Source of the DNA: Flavobacterium tructae
GTDB taxonomy: Bacteria > Bacteroidota > Bacteroidia > Flavobacteriales > Flavobacteriaceae
NCBI RefSeq assembly: GCF_002217475.1
Contig: NZ_MUHH01000017.1
Location: 422,991 to 486,990 of the forward strand
Length of the DNA: 64,000 nt
Reading direction: 5' to 3'
The notes beneath the pieces are model-generated. The model was not told the origin of the DNA, ran no database searches, and saw nothing but the letters and a program-made list of their open reading frames with translations. Shown one piece after another: positions 1-8,350 of the stretch (position 1 is the stretch's first letter; the number at the start of each line of letters is the position of its first letter). Position numbers and translations under genes: made by a program.

Positions 1-1059
1 TACTTCCTGAAAAATAAATATGTGGTTTCTCCTGAAGGAAAACCATTAGGAGGTTTACCTTCTAAAAATGACGCTTCTGATTTTGAAGAAGGAGAAGCTC
101 AGAAAGCTAATTTCTCAAGTAAAGCTTTAACAATTGCAGGAATCGCTTTTGTTGCTTTAGGATTCTTCTTCCATTATGTGGTAGGTCAGAACTTGATTTA
201 TACTTTGATTTATTCTAGTGGTTTGTCATTGGCCGGATTAATTATTTCGGATACTTCTTTGACTAAAGTAGAGAGAGACAGAATTATTGTAATTTACATC
301 GTTTCTTTCTTTATTATTTTCTTCTGGGCAGCTTTTGAGCAGGCAGGTTCGTCATTGACTTTTATTGCAGACAACCAAACGGATAGAAATTTCTTCGGAT
401 GGCAAATGCCTCCGTCAATGGTTCAGATTTTTAACGGACTATTCGTAGTGCTATTAGCAGTGCCGTTTAGCGTACTTTGGGATACTTTAAGAGCTAAAGG
501 TAAAGAGCCAATTTCACCGGTAAAATTAGCCGTTGGTTTAGTGGTAATTTCGGTTAGTTTCTTTATGATCGCTACTCAGGTTTCTTATATCGGAACATCA
601 GGGTTGTTATTGGTAAAATGGCTTATTTTATTATATTTCTTAAATACATGTGCGGAACTATGTTTGTCTCCAATTGGTTTGTCATTGGTAGGTAAACTTT
701 CTCCAAAACGTTTTGCTTCGTTATTGTACGGAGTATTCTTCTTGTCAAATGCTTCAGGTTATGCTTTAGGAGGAACTTTAGGTTCAATCTTACCGGCAAC
801 CGGAGACAAATTTGCAAAAGCAAAAGAATTAGGAATTGACCTTCAGGCAGTCTTAGATAACAAAGTTACACCAACAGCTGAACAATTGGCTTTATTAGAG
901 CATCACCAAATTAGTGCTCATAATCACTTCTTTGCCGGATTCGAAATTCATAACTTATACGAATTCTTTATGGTATTTGTTGTTTTAACGGGTATTGCTG
1001 CAATTATTTTATTTGCTTTGACTCCATTTCTGAAAAGAATGATGCATGGTGTTAGATAA
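1..1059 (+). CDS. POT/PTR-family peptide transporter, C-terminal part (5' end outside window)
   Basis: The frame is open from base 1 and ends in TAA at 1057-1059, leaving 352 visible residues of a protein that would normally be about 500-550 long. The visible part is rich in hydrophobic helices and carries the TM7 motif FEQAGSSLTF, with the glutamate that proton-coupled oligopeptide transporters keep, and the helix motif ELCLSPIGLSLVGKLSP typical of the C-terminal half. The role is proton-driven uptake of di- and tripeptides across the inner membrane. Two more members of the family follow on the same strand, the next one after a terminator, so this gene probably ends its own transcript. The family is clear; substrate range cannot be read from sequence. 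Confidence 0.9.
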   Translation, partial: YFLKNKYVVSPEGKPLGGLPSKNDASDFEEGEAQKANFSSKALTIAGIAFVALGFFFHYVVGQNLIYTLIYSSGLSLAGLIISDTSLTKVERDRIIVIYIVSFFIIFFWAAFEQAGSSLTFIADNQTDRNFFGWQMPPSMVQIFNGLFVVLLAVPFSVLWDTLRAKGKEPISPVKLAVGLVVISVSFFMIATQVSYIGTSGLLLVKWLILLYFLNTCAELCLSPIGLSLVGKLSPKRFASLLYGVFFLSNASGYALGGTLGSILPATGDKFAKAKELGIDLQAVLDNKVTPTAEQLALLEHHQISAHNHFFAGFEIHNLYEFFMVFVVLTGIAAIILFALTPFLKRMMHGVR

Positions 1060-1084
1060 CATAAATCGTAATCATATATAAAAA

Positions 1085-1117
1085 ATTACCTACAGGTTTA
1101 GGCTTGTAGGTAATTTT
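1085..1117 (+). terminator. Rho-independent terminator after the first peptide transporter
   Basis: A perfect 10-bp stem (1085-1094 with 1105-1114) around a 10-nt loop, followed by a short T run. It lies between two peptide transporter genes and suggests they are transcribed separately. Confidence 0.65.
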
Positions 1118-1138
1118 AATTTTAAAGACTTTATAGTT

Positions 1139-2797
1139 ATGTGGAAAAAACACCCAAAAGCATTGCCATTCCTGTTTCTGTCTGAAATGTGGGAACGTTT
1201 TGGTTATTATTTAATGATCGGAATTTTTACTTTATATCTGAAAGATGTAAAGAGCGGTTTTGCCATGACCGAGAAAGAGGCTTCTGATTTATACGGGACT
1301 TTTATTGCTTTGGTTTTTCTGACTCCGTTTATTGGTGGACTAATTGCCGATCGGTATTTAGGATATAGAAAATCAATCATCCTTGGCGGAATTTTAATGG
1401 GGGTTGGTTACTTCTTAATTGGAGTGCATGATTTGACCATGCTTTATATTGCCATGACTTTGATAATTGTTGGAAATGGTTTTTTTAAACCCAATATTTC
1501 TACATTACTGGGTAGTTTTTACTCTAAAGAAGAGTATAAAGATAAAAAAGATGAAGGTTACAATATTTTCTATATGGGAATTAATGTTGGAGGCTTTATT
1601 TGTAATTTCTTTGGAGCTGCTTTGCAAATCCTTTTGGGGTGGCATTGGGCTTTTATGGCTGCCGGTGTCGGAATGTTTATAGGAGTTATTGTGTTTTTGT
1701 TGGGTACGAAGCATTATGTGGGACACGACCAGAAAAAAGGAGTGCAGGAAGGAGATATGCCTTTTTATAAAATTATACTGTTTATTTTATTACCCTCTTT
1801 TGTTTTTGGAGCAATTGGCTGGTTGATAAAAGGAGTAGCTTCAGATGCTAATGTGAATAGTTCTATATTTGGTTCAGACAGTACAGACGCTTTCATTTTT
1901 GCATGTATTCCAATAGTTCTCTTTTACGGTTCGCTTTATTTTAAAGCAAAAACAGAAGATAAGCGATCAATAGGAGCTTTATTGGCTATTTTTGGAGTAG
2001 TGATTTTATTTTGGGCAGTCTTTAAGCTTAATGGCTCGGCGCTTACTACCTGGGCAGATCGATATACTGACAGAGAAGTAACTGGAACATCAGGTATGGT
2101 GATTGCTAAGCTAAAACTGGCAAAAGAAGTTGAATATAAAAAGGACTCTACGGAATTATACGATGATCAATTTCGTTTGCAAAAGGTAAATGGAGTGGTT
2201 AAGAAAGAAGTCAATTATCCTTTATATTTTAGAAATGTTGCTCCGGATAAATTACCGGCAGAAGGTGCTAAGGTTCATCTTTGGGCAACAAATTTAAGTC
2301 AGTCTATCAACCCGGGCTGGGTCGTTATATTAACTCCTTTGGTCGTTGCATTCTTCTCTTTTTTACGAATGCGTAAAAAAGAACCTTCAACACCTACAAA
2401 GATTGCTTTCGGTTTGCTGATTTCGGCGTTGTCTGTTTTGGTTATGATAGCTGCTGTAAAAATTGGGGATAACGGTACAGAGAAAGTTAGTGCATGGTGG
2501 TTAGTAGCGAATTACGGTATTATAACAATTGGTGAATTGTTTTTGAGTCCCATGGGATTATCAGTAGTTTCCAAATTAAGTCCTGTTAATATCACTTCTT
2601 TAATGATGGGAGGCTGGTTTCTGTCAACTTCTATAGGGAATAAACTAAGTGGTGTTTTAGCCAGTATGTGGGATAGCTACGACAATAAAGTCAACTTTTT
2701 TTGGGTAAATTTTGCGCTGTTAATGTTTGCGACAATATTGATGTTTGCTTTAGTAAAGCAACTTAACAAAGTGATGAAAGAGAGAGGAATTAATTAA
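1139..2797 (+). CDS. POT/PTR-family peptide transporter with large periplasmic insertion
   Basis: A 552-residue inner-membrane transporter. The N-terminus has the family motif ExxER (E16, E19, R20 in EMWERFGYYL), but the glycine of the usual YYG is leucine. In the TM7 motif the usual glutamate is lysine (FKLNGSALTTWA instead of FEQ...SL). About 100 residues after this helix form a hydrophilic, charged insertion before the next helix, longer than in the neighbouring paralogues. The C-terminal helix motif ELFLSPMGLSVVSKLSP is intact. It starts at an ATG just downstream of a terminator and is followed after 14 nt by another POT gene, so the two probably share a transcript. Fold and family are clear; the altered TM7 position suggests a subfamily with its own substrate or coupling, which is inference. 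Confidence 0.88.
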   Translation: MWKKHPKALPFLFLSEMWERFGYYLMIGIFTLYLKDVKSGFAMTEKEASDLYGTFIALVFLTPFIGGLIADRYLGYRKSIILGGILMGVGYFLIGVHDLTMLYIAMTLIIVGNGFFKPNISTLLGSFYSKEEYKDKKDEGYNIFYMGINVGGFICNFFGAALQILLGWHWAFMAAGVGMFIGVIVFLLGTKHYVGHDQKKGVQEGDMPFYKIILFILLPSFVFGAIGWLIKGVASDANVNSSIFGSDSTDAFIFACIPIVLFYGSLYFKAKTEDKRSIGALLAIFGVVILFWAVFKLNGSALTTWADRYTDREVTGTSGMVIAKLKLAKEVEYKKDSTELYDDQFRLQKVNGVVKKEVNYPLYFRNVAPDKLPAEGAKVHLWATNLSQSINPGWVVILTPLVVAFFSFLRMRKKEPSTPTKIAFGLLISALSVLVMIAAVKIGDNGTEKVSAWWLVANYGIITIGELFLSPMGLSVVSKLSPVNITSLMMGGWFLSTSIGNKLSGVLASMWDSYDNKVNFFWVNFALLMFATILMFALVKQLNKVMKERGIN

Positions 2798-2811
2798 TTA
2801 TTTATAAATAA

Positions 2812-4296
2812 ATGGAGCAAAAAATCACTTTAGAAGAAATTCAAAATTTTAAAGGCAATTATCCGAAACAATTATGGTATTTGTTTTTTGTCGAAATGTG
2901 GGAGCGTTTTTGCTTTTACGGAATGCGTGGGGTTTTGGTTATTTTTATGGTCGATCAGCTTTTCTTGAAAGAAGATCATGCCAGCGAGCAATATGGTGCT
3001 ATTCAGGCTTTTGTATATGCCTTTACATTTATTGGAGGTATTTTTGCCGATAAAGTATTAGGGTTTAAAAAATCGTTGTTTTTTGGAGGAATCGTCATGA
3101 TTCTGGGGAACCTTTTGATTGCTATTGCGCCTCATGATTTCTTTTATTACGGAATTGCTTTTTCTATTATTGGGACAGGTTTTTTTAAACCCAATGTTTC
3201 CTCGATGGTCGGAGAATTGTATCGTGAAGATGATGGCCGAAGAGATGCAGGTTATGGGATGTTTTATGCCGGTATAAATGTTGGCGGACTTTTTGGTGGT
3301 GCTTTGTGTGTGTATTTAGGGAAGTTTTATTCTTGGCAATTGTGCTTTTTATCCGCTGCAATTGTAATGTTTTTAGGGTTGATCACCTTCTTGTTTACTA
3401 AAAAATATTTAGGACCAATTGGTGATTCTCCGTTATTGAATTTAACACCGCAAAAGAGACGAATTCGTGAGATAACCGTATATGCTGTGTCTATTTTGAG
3501 TTTGCCTTTTATTTTTATAATGGTTAAGAATACGAAGTATACGGATTATTTTATGTATACTATTGGTACAGTTGCTGTTTTGTATTTTGCTTATGAATTG
3601 TTTAAACTGGGAGATTCGAAATTGCAAAAGAAGCTTTTTGCTGCTTTTCTGTTTGTATTTTTCTATTTCCTGTTCAATTCTATTTACGAACAAAGTGGTG
3701 GATCGTTATCGCTTTTTGCAAAAGATAATTTGAATAATAAATTGTTGTTTTTTACAATTGATCCCAACGTTGTGAACAACAGTTCGAATACTTTTTTTGT
3801 AGTAGTTTTAAGTCCGCTTATTGGTTTGTTGTGGATATGGTTAGGGAAACGGAAAATTGAACCGAATACTTTAATTAAATTCGGAATTGGGTTTTTATTC
3901 CTGGCAGCTTCCTTTTACATCTTCTATCTGACTAAATTCTTTGCTGATGCTAACGGAATTGCTTCATTGAATGTCTTTACGTTTGCTTATCTGATAACCA
4001 CTATTGGGGAACTTTGTCTGGGGCCAATTGGAATGTCAATTATTACCAAATTATCTCCAAAAAGATTATTCGGAATGATGATGGGGTTGTGGTTCCTGGC
4101 AAGTGCTTTTGGACAGTTGGCTGCGGGTAAACTGGGAGCCGAGATTTCCAGATCAAATACCGGCGACACCTTGATTTCTAAATTACAATCGTATACAGAA
4201 GGTTACTATCAACTGGCTATTTATTCGCTAGTTGCGGGCTTGATATTATTAGCAATTTCGCCAATTATTAGAAAATTAATGCAAGAAGTAAAATAG
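2812..4296 (+). CDS. POT/PTR-family peptide transporter
   Basis: A 494-residue inner-membrane proton-coupled oligopeptide transporter of ordinary length. It keeps the ExxER..FYG motif (E28, E31, R32, Y36, G37), the TM7 motif YEQSGGSLSLFA with its glutamate, and the helix motif ELCLGPIGMSIITKLSP. It begins 14 nt after the stop of the preceding POT gene with no terminator between, so the two are probably co-transcribed. It lacks the large periplasmic insertion of its upstream neighbour and resembles the first, partial paralogue more in its motifs. Together the three genes look like a lineage-specific expansion for peptide use. Confidence 0.92.
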   Translation: MEQKITLEEIQNFKGNYPKQLWYLFFVEMWERFCFYGMRGVLVIFMVDQLFLKEDHASEQYGAIQAFVYAFTFIGGIFADKVLGFKKSLFFGGIVMILGNLLIAIAPHDFFYYGIAFSIIGTGFFKPNVSSMVGELYREDDGRRDAGYGMFYAGINVGGLFGGALCVYLGKFYSWQLCFLSAAIVMFLGLITFLFTKKYLGPIGDSPLLNLTPQKRRIREITVYAVSILSLPFIFIMVKNTKYTDYFMYTIGTVAVLYFAYELFKLGDSKLQKKLFAAFLFVFFYFLFNSIYEQSGGSLSLFAKDNLNNKLLFFTIDPNVVNNSSNTFFVVVLSPLIGLLWIWLGKRKIEPNTLIKFGIGFLFLAASFYIFYLTKFFADANGIASLNVFTFAYLITTIGELCLGPIGMSIITKLSPKRLFGMMMGLWFLASAFGQLAAGKLGAEISRSNTGDTLISKLQSYTEGYYQLAIYSLVAGLILLAISPIIRKLMQEVK

Positions 4297-4323
4297 ACGA
4301 CATTTTACGATTCTTTTTTTGTT

Positions 4324-4331
4324 TAAATTTG
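4324..4331 (+). promoter_or_regulatory. -7 promoter element TAAATTTG before the thioredoxin-like gene
   Basis: A full match to the Bacteroidota -7 consensus TAnnTTTG, 18 nt before the ATG at 4350. No clear -33 TTG is visible at the usual distance. Confidence 0.5.
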
Positions 4332-4349
4332 TGTGTAAAATAAAAGGAT

Positions 4350-4817
4350 ATGAAAAAAATATTTTTAATAACGCTTTTTTTAGCGGGAGCATTTGTAACG
4401 CAGGCACAAGAGTTAAAATGGTATACGGATGTTAAAGAAGCGATCACTGTTAGTAATAAAGAGAAAAAACCTCTGTTAATGTTTTTTACCGGAAGTGACT
4501 GGTGTGGGTGGTGTATTCGTTTGCAGAATGAGGTTTTAAAAACCGCTGAATTCAAAAAATGGGCGAGCGAGAATGTAGTGTTGGTTGAGCTTGATTATCC
4601 AAGAAGAACGCCTCAGACACCAGAGCTTAAAAATCAGAATAATGAATTACAGCAAGCATTTGGAATTCAGGGATTTCCGACTATTTATTTCACAAGCGCA
4701 GAGTCAAAAGACGGGAAAGTGAATTTTAAAGGATTGGGTCAGACAGGATATGTTGCGGGTGGCCCGACTGCCTGGTTAACAGTTGCTGAAGGAATTGTAC
4801 ATCCTAAAAAATCGTAG
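4350..4817 (+). CDS. Secreted thioredoxin-family protein (WCGWC)
   Basis: A 155-residue protein with an N-terminal signal peptide (residues 1 to about 19, ending TQAQ). The thioredoxin fold follows, with the redox motif WCGWC (C52, C55) after the strand PLLMFFTGSD, and the cis-proline motif GFPTIYF near residue 114. This matches the thioredoxin_7 / disulfide-reductase-like secreted proteins of Bacteroidota, which act in the periplasm on disulfides; its actual partner is unknown. It has its own -7 promoter element and a strong terminator, so it is a single-gene transcript. Two paralogues downstream share its length and layout but lack both active-site cysteines. Confidence 0.88.
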   Translation: MKKIFLITLFLAGAFVTQAQELKWYTDVKEAITVSNKEKKPLLMFFTGSDWCGWCIRLQNEVLKTAEFKKWASENVVLVELDYPRRTPQTPELKNQNNELQQAFGIQGFPTIYFTSAESKDGKVNFKGLGQTGYVAGGPTAWLTVAEGIVHPKKS

Positions 4818-4846
4818 CATAAACATTAAATTACAATTATAGTTAG

Positions 4847-4880
4847 AAAAACTCCTTGCCTTTTGGCAAGGAGTTTTTTT
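4847..4880 (+). terminator. Rho-independent terminator after the WCGWC thioredoxin-like gene
   Basis: A 14-bp stem (4847-4860 with 4865-4878) closed by a TTTT loop and followed by a T run. Confidence 0.9.
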
Positions 4881-4982
4881 GTTTCGTAAGAAAAAGCAAT
4901 AACTAAATTTTACACTTATTGTGTATTTTGTAATTTATTTTGGTTAAAAAAATACATAACGCATTTTTTGTATTAATAAAAA

Positions 4983-5012
4983 TTGGAAAATTAAAATATT
5001 ATGTTAATTTCG
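4983..5012 (+). promoter_or_regulatory. Promoter of the first cysteine-less paralogue
   Basis: TTG at 4983-4985, 19 nt, then TAATTTCG at 5005-5012, one mismatch from TAnnTTTG. The same TTG-N19-TAATTT arrangement and the flanking words ATTATGT and CCAATTTA precede the next paralogue, so the promoter was duplicated with the gene. Confidence 0.6.
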
Positions 5013-5043
5013 TCTTAATATTCTAACCAAAAACCAATTTAAT

Positions 5044-5496
5044 ATGACCAAAAAAATACTTATCCTACTGTTTTTTTTAGGTTCAATTTTTATGCAGGCG
5101 CAGAATTTAGTTTGGAAAACAAATATGACGGATGCTATTGCGCTTAGTAATGAACAGAAAAAACCAATGCTAATTTTATTCACTGCCTCAGGTGTGCCGG
5201 AAAATCTTCAGAATGAAATTTTTAAAACTCCAGACTTTGCGGTTTGGTCCCGTGACAACGTTATTCTTGTAAAACTTGATTTGTCTGACAGTACAGCGGA
5301 TGAAAGTGATAGAGAACAAAAGCTCAAATTGAAAAATGCTTTTGGAGTGGAGGACTTGCCTGAAGTTTGTTTTGCAAGTGCTTCGATTAGAAAAAATAAA
5401 ACCACATTTAGCGCTTTAGGTAAAATTGCGTATAAACCGGGTGGTGCAAAAGCCTGGATCGCGGAGTCAAATGCAATTTTGCATTCAGGTGAGTAG
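5044..5496 (+). CDS. Secreted thioredoxin-fold paralogue without CxxC
   Basis: 150 residues with a signal peptide (ends MQAQ, residues 17-20) and clear similarity along its length to the WCGWC protein upstream (shared starts such as LVWKTNMTDAIALSNEQKKP against LKWYTDVKEAITVSNKEKKP). The active-site segment TGSDWCGWCIRLQ is replaced by TASGVPENLQ, so both catalytic cysteines are gone and two residues deleted. The cis-proline survives (LPEVCF) and is followed by the only cysteine in the protein, C109, a position shared with the next paralogue. It cannot act as a normal dithiol oxidoreductase; a binding or single-thiol role is inference. It has its own promoter and terminator. Confidence 0.82.
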   Translation: MTKKILILLFFLGSIFMQAQNLVWKTNMTDAIALSNEQKKPMLILFTASGVPENLQNEIFKTPDFAVWSRDNVILVKLDLSDSTADESDREQKLKLKNAFGVEDLPEVCFASASIRKNKTTFSALGKIAYKPGGAKAWIAESNAILHSGE

Positions 5497-5534
5497 TAAG
5501 ATTTAAATTAAGTTTCTTAGTTTAATTTGTAGAT

Positions 5535-5570
5535 TCCCTTTTTGCTCTTGAGTGAGAAGGGATTTTTTTT
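5535..5570 (+). terminator. Probable terminator after the first cysteine-less paralogue
   Basis: A short stem (5535-5540 with 5557-5562) followed by a run of nine T. The stem is weaker than the others in the window. Confidence 0.5.
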
Positions 5571-5704
5571 TGAACGGTTTATCCGGATAATCAATGGTTT
5601 TGTTATTTAAAAGGGTATATTTTTTTATTTTCTTAAAAATCCAAGACTTTATTAATGAATTTGAATTTATGTTGCTTTTTTAACTCATTTTATTTGATTT
5701 TCAC

Positions 5705-5734
5705 TTGTTTGGTGAAGATATTATGTTAATTTAG
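5705..5734 (+). promoter_or_regulatory. Promoter of the second cysteine-less paralogue
   Basis: TTG at 5705-5707, 19 nt, then TAATTTAG at 5727-5734, one mismatch from TAnnTTTG. Spacing and surrounding words match the promoter of the previous paralogue. Confidence 0.6.
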
Positions 5735-5766
5735 TCGCATTAACCTACTTAAAAAACCAATTTAGT

Positions 5767-6213
5767 ATGAACCGAAAATTACTTATTTTATTACTTTTTT
5801 TAGGTTCGTTTGGCCTGCATTCGCAAAATTTGATTTGGAAAACAGATATGAATGATGCTATAATGGCGAGTGATTCACAAAAACGGCCCTTATTAATTTT
5901 TTTCACTGCTGCCGGAGTTTCGCAGAGAATCCAGAGTGAAATTTTTGTTACACCTGACTTTGCAGTATGGTCGCGTGATAATGTCATTTTGGTAAAATTG
6001 GATATGTCAGATACAGAAGCATCTGATATGGTAAAGGAGCAAAATGTCAAGTTAAAAAACGCTTTAGGCATTCAGGAACTTCCGCAAGTATGTCTTTTAA
6101 TGGCTTCCGTCAGAAAAGGCAAAACTACTTTTAATAACTTAGGTTTGGTTCCGTACAAGCAAGGTGGTGCAAAAGCGTGGATTGCAGATGCAAATTTAAT
6201 TCTGAATCCGTGA
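5767..6213 (+). CDS. Second secreted thioredoxin-fold paralogue without CxxC
   Basis: 148 residues, with a signal peptide (about residues 1-20, ending LHSQ) and close similarity to the preceding gene, including the shared segment TPDFAVWSRDNVILVKLD. The CxxC segment is again replaced (FTAAGVSQRIQ). The only cysteine is C109, next to the cis-proline motif (LPQVCL), exactly as in the neighbour. Conservation of this single cysteine, while the rest of the active site was lost, suggests the two are functional rather than decaying copies. The reaction or partner is unknown. The gene has its own promoter, and its terminator lies inside the 3' end of the convergent comEC gene. Confidence 0.82.
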   Translation: MNRKLLILLLFLGSFGLHSQNLIWKTDMNDAIMASDSQKRPLLIFFTAAGVSQRIQSEIFVTPDFAVWSRDNVILVKLDMSDTEASDMVKEQNVKLKNALGIQELPQVCLLMASVRKGKTTFNNLGLVPYKQGGAKAWIADANLILNP

Positions 6214-6265
6214 ATCTTGTAGAATTAGACGGACTATTTTGTCTTTTCGGACTAAGTTTGATTTA

Positions 6266-8302
6266 TTAGTTTAAAGAATAAAATCCCTTTTCGGCTGTGG
6301 CATGAAAAGGGATGTTTTTTTTACGACAACTTCTTTTCCAGATTTTTTGAATAGAGTAGGAATTCGATGCGTCTGAAATTATAATTTTAGGATGCAGCTC
6401 TTGCAAAACCCGGTCTAAATTGATTTTCGGGGATTGAATCAACAATACTATGTCAGGTTGGGAGCTGATTTTATAAACTCTGGAACTGTCAATCACTAAG
6501 ATCTTTTTTCCATTAAAATATAGCAGGTTTTTGATGCTGACAGTAGCGCTTAATTGGCTAAAATCACTTGACAGATAAGAACTTAGAAGAGTAGCTTTCG
6601 GGGATTGAAGTAAAAGAGTATCATTTGAAAACACTTTGATACGACCTCCATTTTTCTGAGAAATTATAGAGTTGTTTTTGGTGTGATAAACTATCATTTC
6701 ACGTTTGGTCGCGGTTTCTCTCTTGGTATAAATCATAGAAATCTGAAATGCTATAATTGAAATCAATACAGCGAAAGTTGTATTGTAATTTTTTTTCTTA
6801 CCCCAGATTATAGCAGAAATAATTAGAAAGTAAGAGGAGATAAGAAGACAAAAGTTGAAGCTAATGTTGCGAATAACAAACCACTCGAGTGATGCAATAT
6901 AATGGATGGTATAGTTTAAGAGGAAAATACTTTTTTCAAATATCGCAGTGAGGACCATTGGAGGAGGACAAAAAATAGCAATAAGCAATACTAGGATTCC
7001 GGCAATCATGATAAAAGATAATATAGGGATCATAACAATATTGGTAACAAAAAATAATCCCGGAAACTGGTGAAAGTAATACAAGCATAATGGTAATGTG
7101 CCTATTTGGGCAGCGAAAGAAACAGTTAGTGCGTTCCAGAAGAATTTCGAGATTTTGAGCTTAGGAGACCAGATGCTGTTTAAGAGAGGCTGTAGCCAAA
7201 GAATGAAAAACAAAGCAAGATAACTTAACTGGAAACCGACATCAAACAAAAAGTAAGGCTCGAAGAGTAGAATTAAAAACAAAGAGACAAGTAAAGTATG
7301 ATACGTACTTCCTGTTCTTCTAAGATGGCTGCCAACAGCAAGAAAAGAAAACATGACAACAGAACGCAGTACCGATGGAGATAATCCTGAGATTACGGCA
7401 AAAAGTGTGAGAGATAACAGTATTGAAATTAATTTTAATAAAGAGCCCTTTTGCGTGTTGGGAACAGGTTTTAAAATAAAACTAATGAACAGCATGATAA
7501 AACCAACATGAAGACCGGAAACTGACAGAATGTGCGTAGCACCAGAGAACTGATAATCCTGAATCAAATCATTTGAAATTTCTTGTCGCTGTCCCAATAT
7601 AAGAGCAAGTGCAACGTTCATTTCCGTTTGACGAAAACCTGTTTTTTTTAGATTATTATAAATTCTGGAATGTAAACGTCCGGAGTAATACCAGATGTCT
7701 TTTTGAAGTTTTTTATTAACCGCGATTTCTGTTTTATTGAGGTACAACTGACCGTAAATCTGTTTGTCTGAAAGGTATTTTTGGTAGTCAAACTGATTTG
7801 GGTTTTTATTCGCGCTAGTACGTTGTAAAATGGTTTTGACTTTTATTATGTTTCCAATAATAATTGGATTTTCGGCACTGTCCTTTTCTACATTTACAAG
7901 AATTTTTCCGGAGTAATTCCTGTTGTTGATTTTCTTTATCTGCACATAGTAGCGGTCGCTGTATGCGTTGCTTTTTAGTTTTTCGCGTACCACAAAAGTT
8001 ATCGTTTGTGGAGAGCTAAAAACTTCTTTACAATGAGTATAATTGGATTCTTGTAATGATTCCGTATGAAGTAAAAGCGTTGCAATGCCAATAAGGAAAG
8101 AAATGAAAGAGATACTTATTCCAAAATAGATACTTCGCTTGTTATTCTTTTGAAGGGAAGTGTAAACAAGTAAAAAAGCAGTAAAACCAAGAATAAAAAC
8201 GGAAGTTACTACTGAGAATTTTGACGGGTAATAATAAGCAGCCAAAATGCCACAGCCAAACCAAATGGTAATTTTACTTAAAGGAAAATCTAATACTTTC
8301 AT
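6266..8302 (-). CDS. comEC: ComEC/Rec2-family DNA uptake membrane protein, degenerate C-terminal domain
   Basis: A 678-residue integral membrane protein. The order is two or three N-terminal helices, a DUF4131-like soluble domain (about 90-190), and the ComEC competence domain beginning with SGATHILSVSGLHVG and continuing as many helices to about residue 520. ComEC forms the inner-membrane channel for single-stranded DNA in natural transformation. The last 130 residues sit where many ComEC proteins have a metallo-beta-lactamase domain, but no HxHxDH motif is present, so that part is catalytically dead or replaced. The gene is last in the surE-lpxB operon direction and also has a -7 element 4 nt before its ATG. 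Whether the organism is competent is not shown by this. Confidence 0.88.
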   Translation of the reverse strand: MKVLDFPLSKITIWFGCGILAAYYYPSKFSVVTSVFILGFTAFLLVYTSLQKNNKRSIYFGISISFISFLIGIATLLLHTESLQESNYTHCKEVFSSPQTITFVVREKLKSNAYSDRYYVQIKKINNRNYSGKILVNVEKDSAENPIIIGNIIKVKTILQRTSANKNPNQFDYQKYLSDKQIYGQLYLNKTEIAVNKKLQKDIWYYSGRLHSRIYNNLKKTGFRQTEMNVALALILGQRQEISNDLIQDYQFSGATHILSVSGLHVGFIMLFISFILKPVPNTQKGSLLKLISILLSLTLFAVISGLSPSVLRSVVMFSFLAVGSHLRRTGSTYHTLLVSLFLILLFEPYFLFDVGFQLSYLALFFILWLQPLLNSIWSPKLKISKFFWNALTVSFAAQIGTLPLCLYYFHQFPGLFFVTNIVMIPILSFIMIAGILVLLIAIFCPPPMVLTAIFEKSIFLLNYTIHYIASLEWFVIRNISFNFCLLISSYFLIISAIIWGKKKNYNTTFAVLISIIAFQISMIYTKRETATKREMIVYHTKNNSIISQKNGGRIKVFSNDTLLLQSPKATLLSSYLSSDFSQLSATVSIKNLLYFNGKKILVIDSSRVYKISSQPDIVLLIQSPKINLDRVLQELHPKIIISDASNSYSIQKIWKRSCRKKNIPFHATAEKGFYSLN
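6283..6321 (+). terminator. Bidirectional terminator overlapping the 3' end of comEC
   Basis: A perfect 10-bp stem (6283-6292 with 6304-6313) followed on the plus strand by G and a T run. It ends the transcript of the second cysteine-less paralogue while lying inside the last codons of comEC on the other strand. The minus strand also has a T-rich tail. Confidence 0.75.
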
Positions 8303-8306
8303 GAGT

Positions 8307-8314
8307 CAAAAGTA
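8307..8314 (-). promoter_or_regulatory. -7 element TACTTTTG directly before comEC
   Basis: A perfect TAnnTTTG match ending 4 nt before the comEC ATG, in the 48-nt gap after the NlpC/P60 gene. Transcripts starting here would be leaderless or nearly so. Confidence 0.4.
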
Positions 8315-8350
8315 TTAAATTTTGTAAGAAAAAGAATATAATTTATACGA

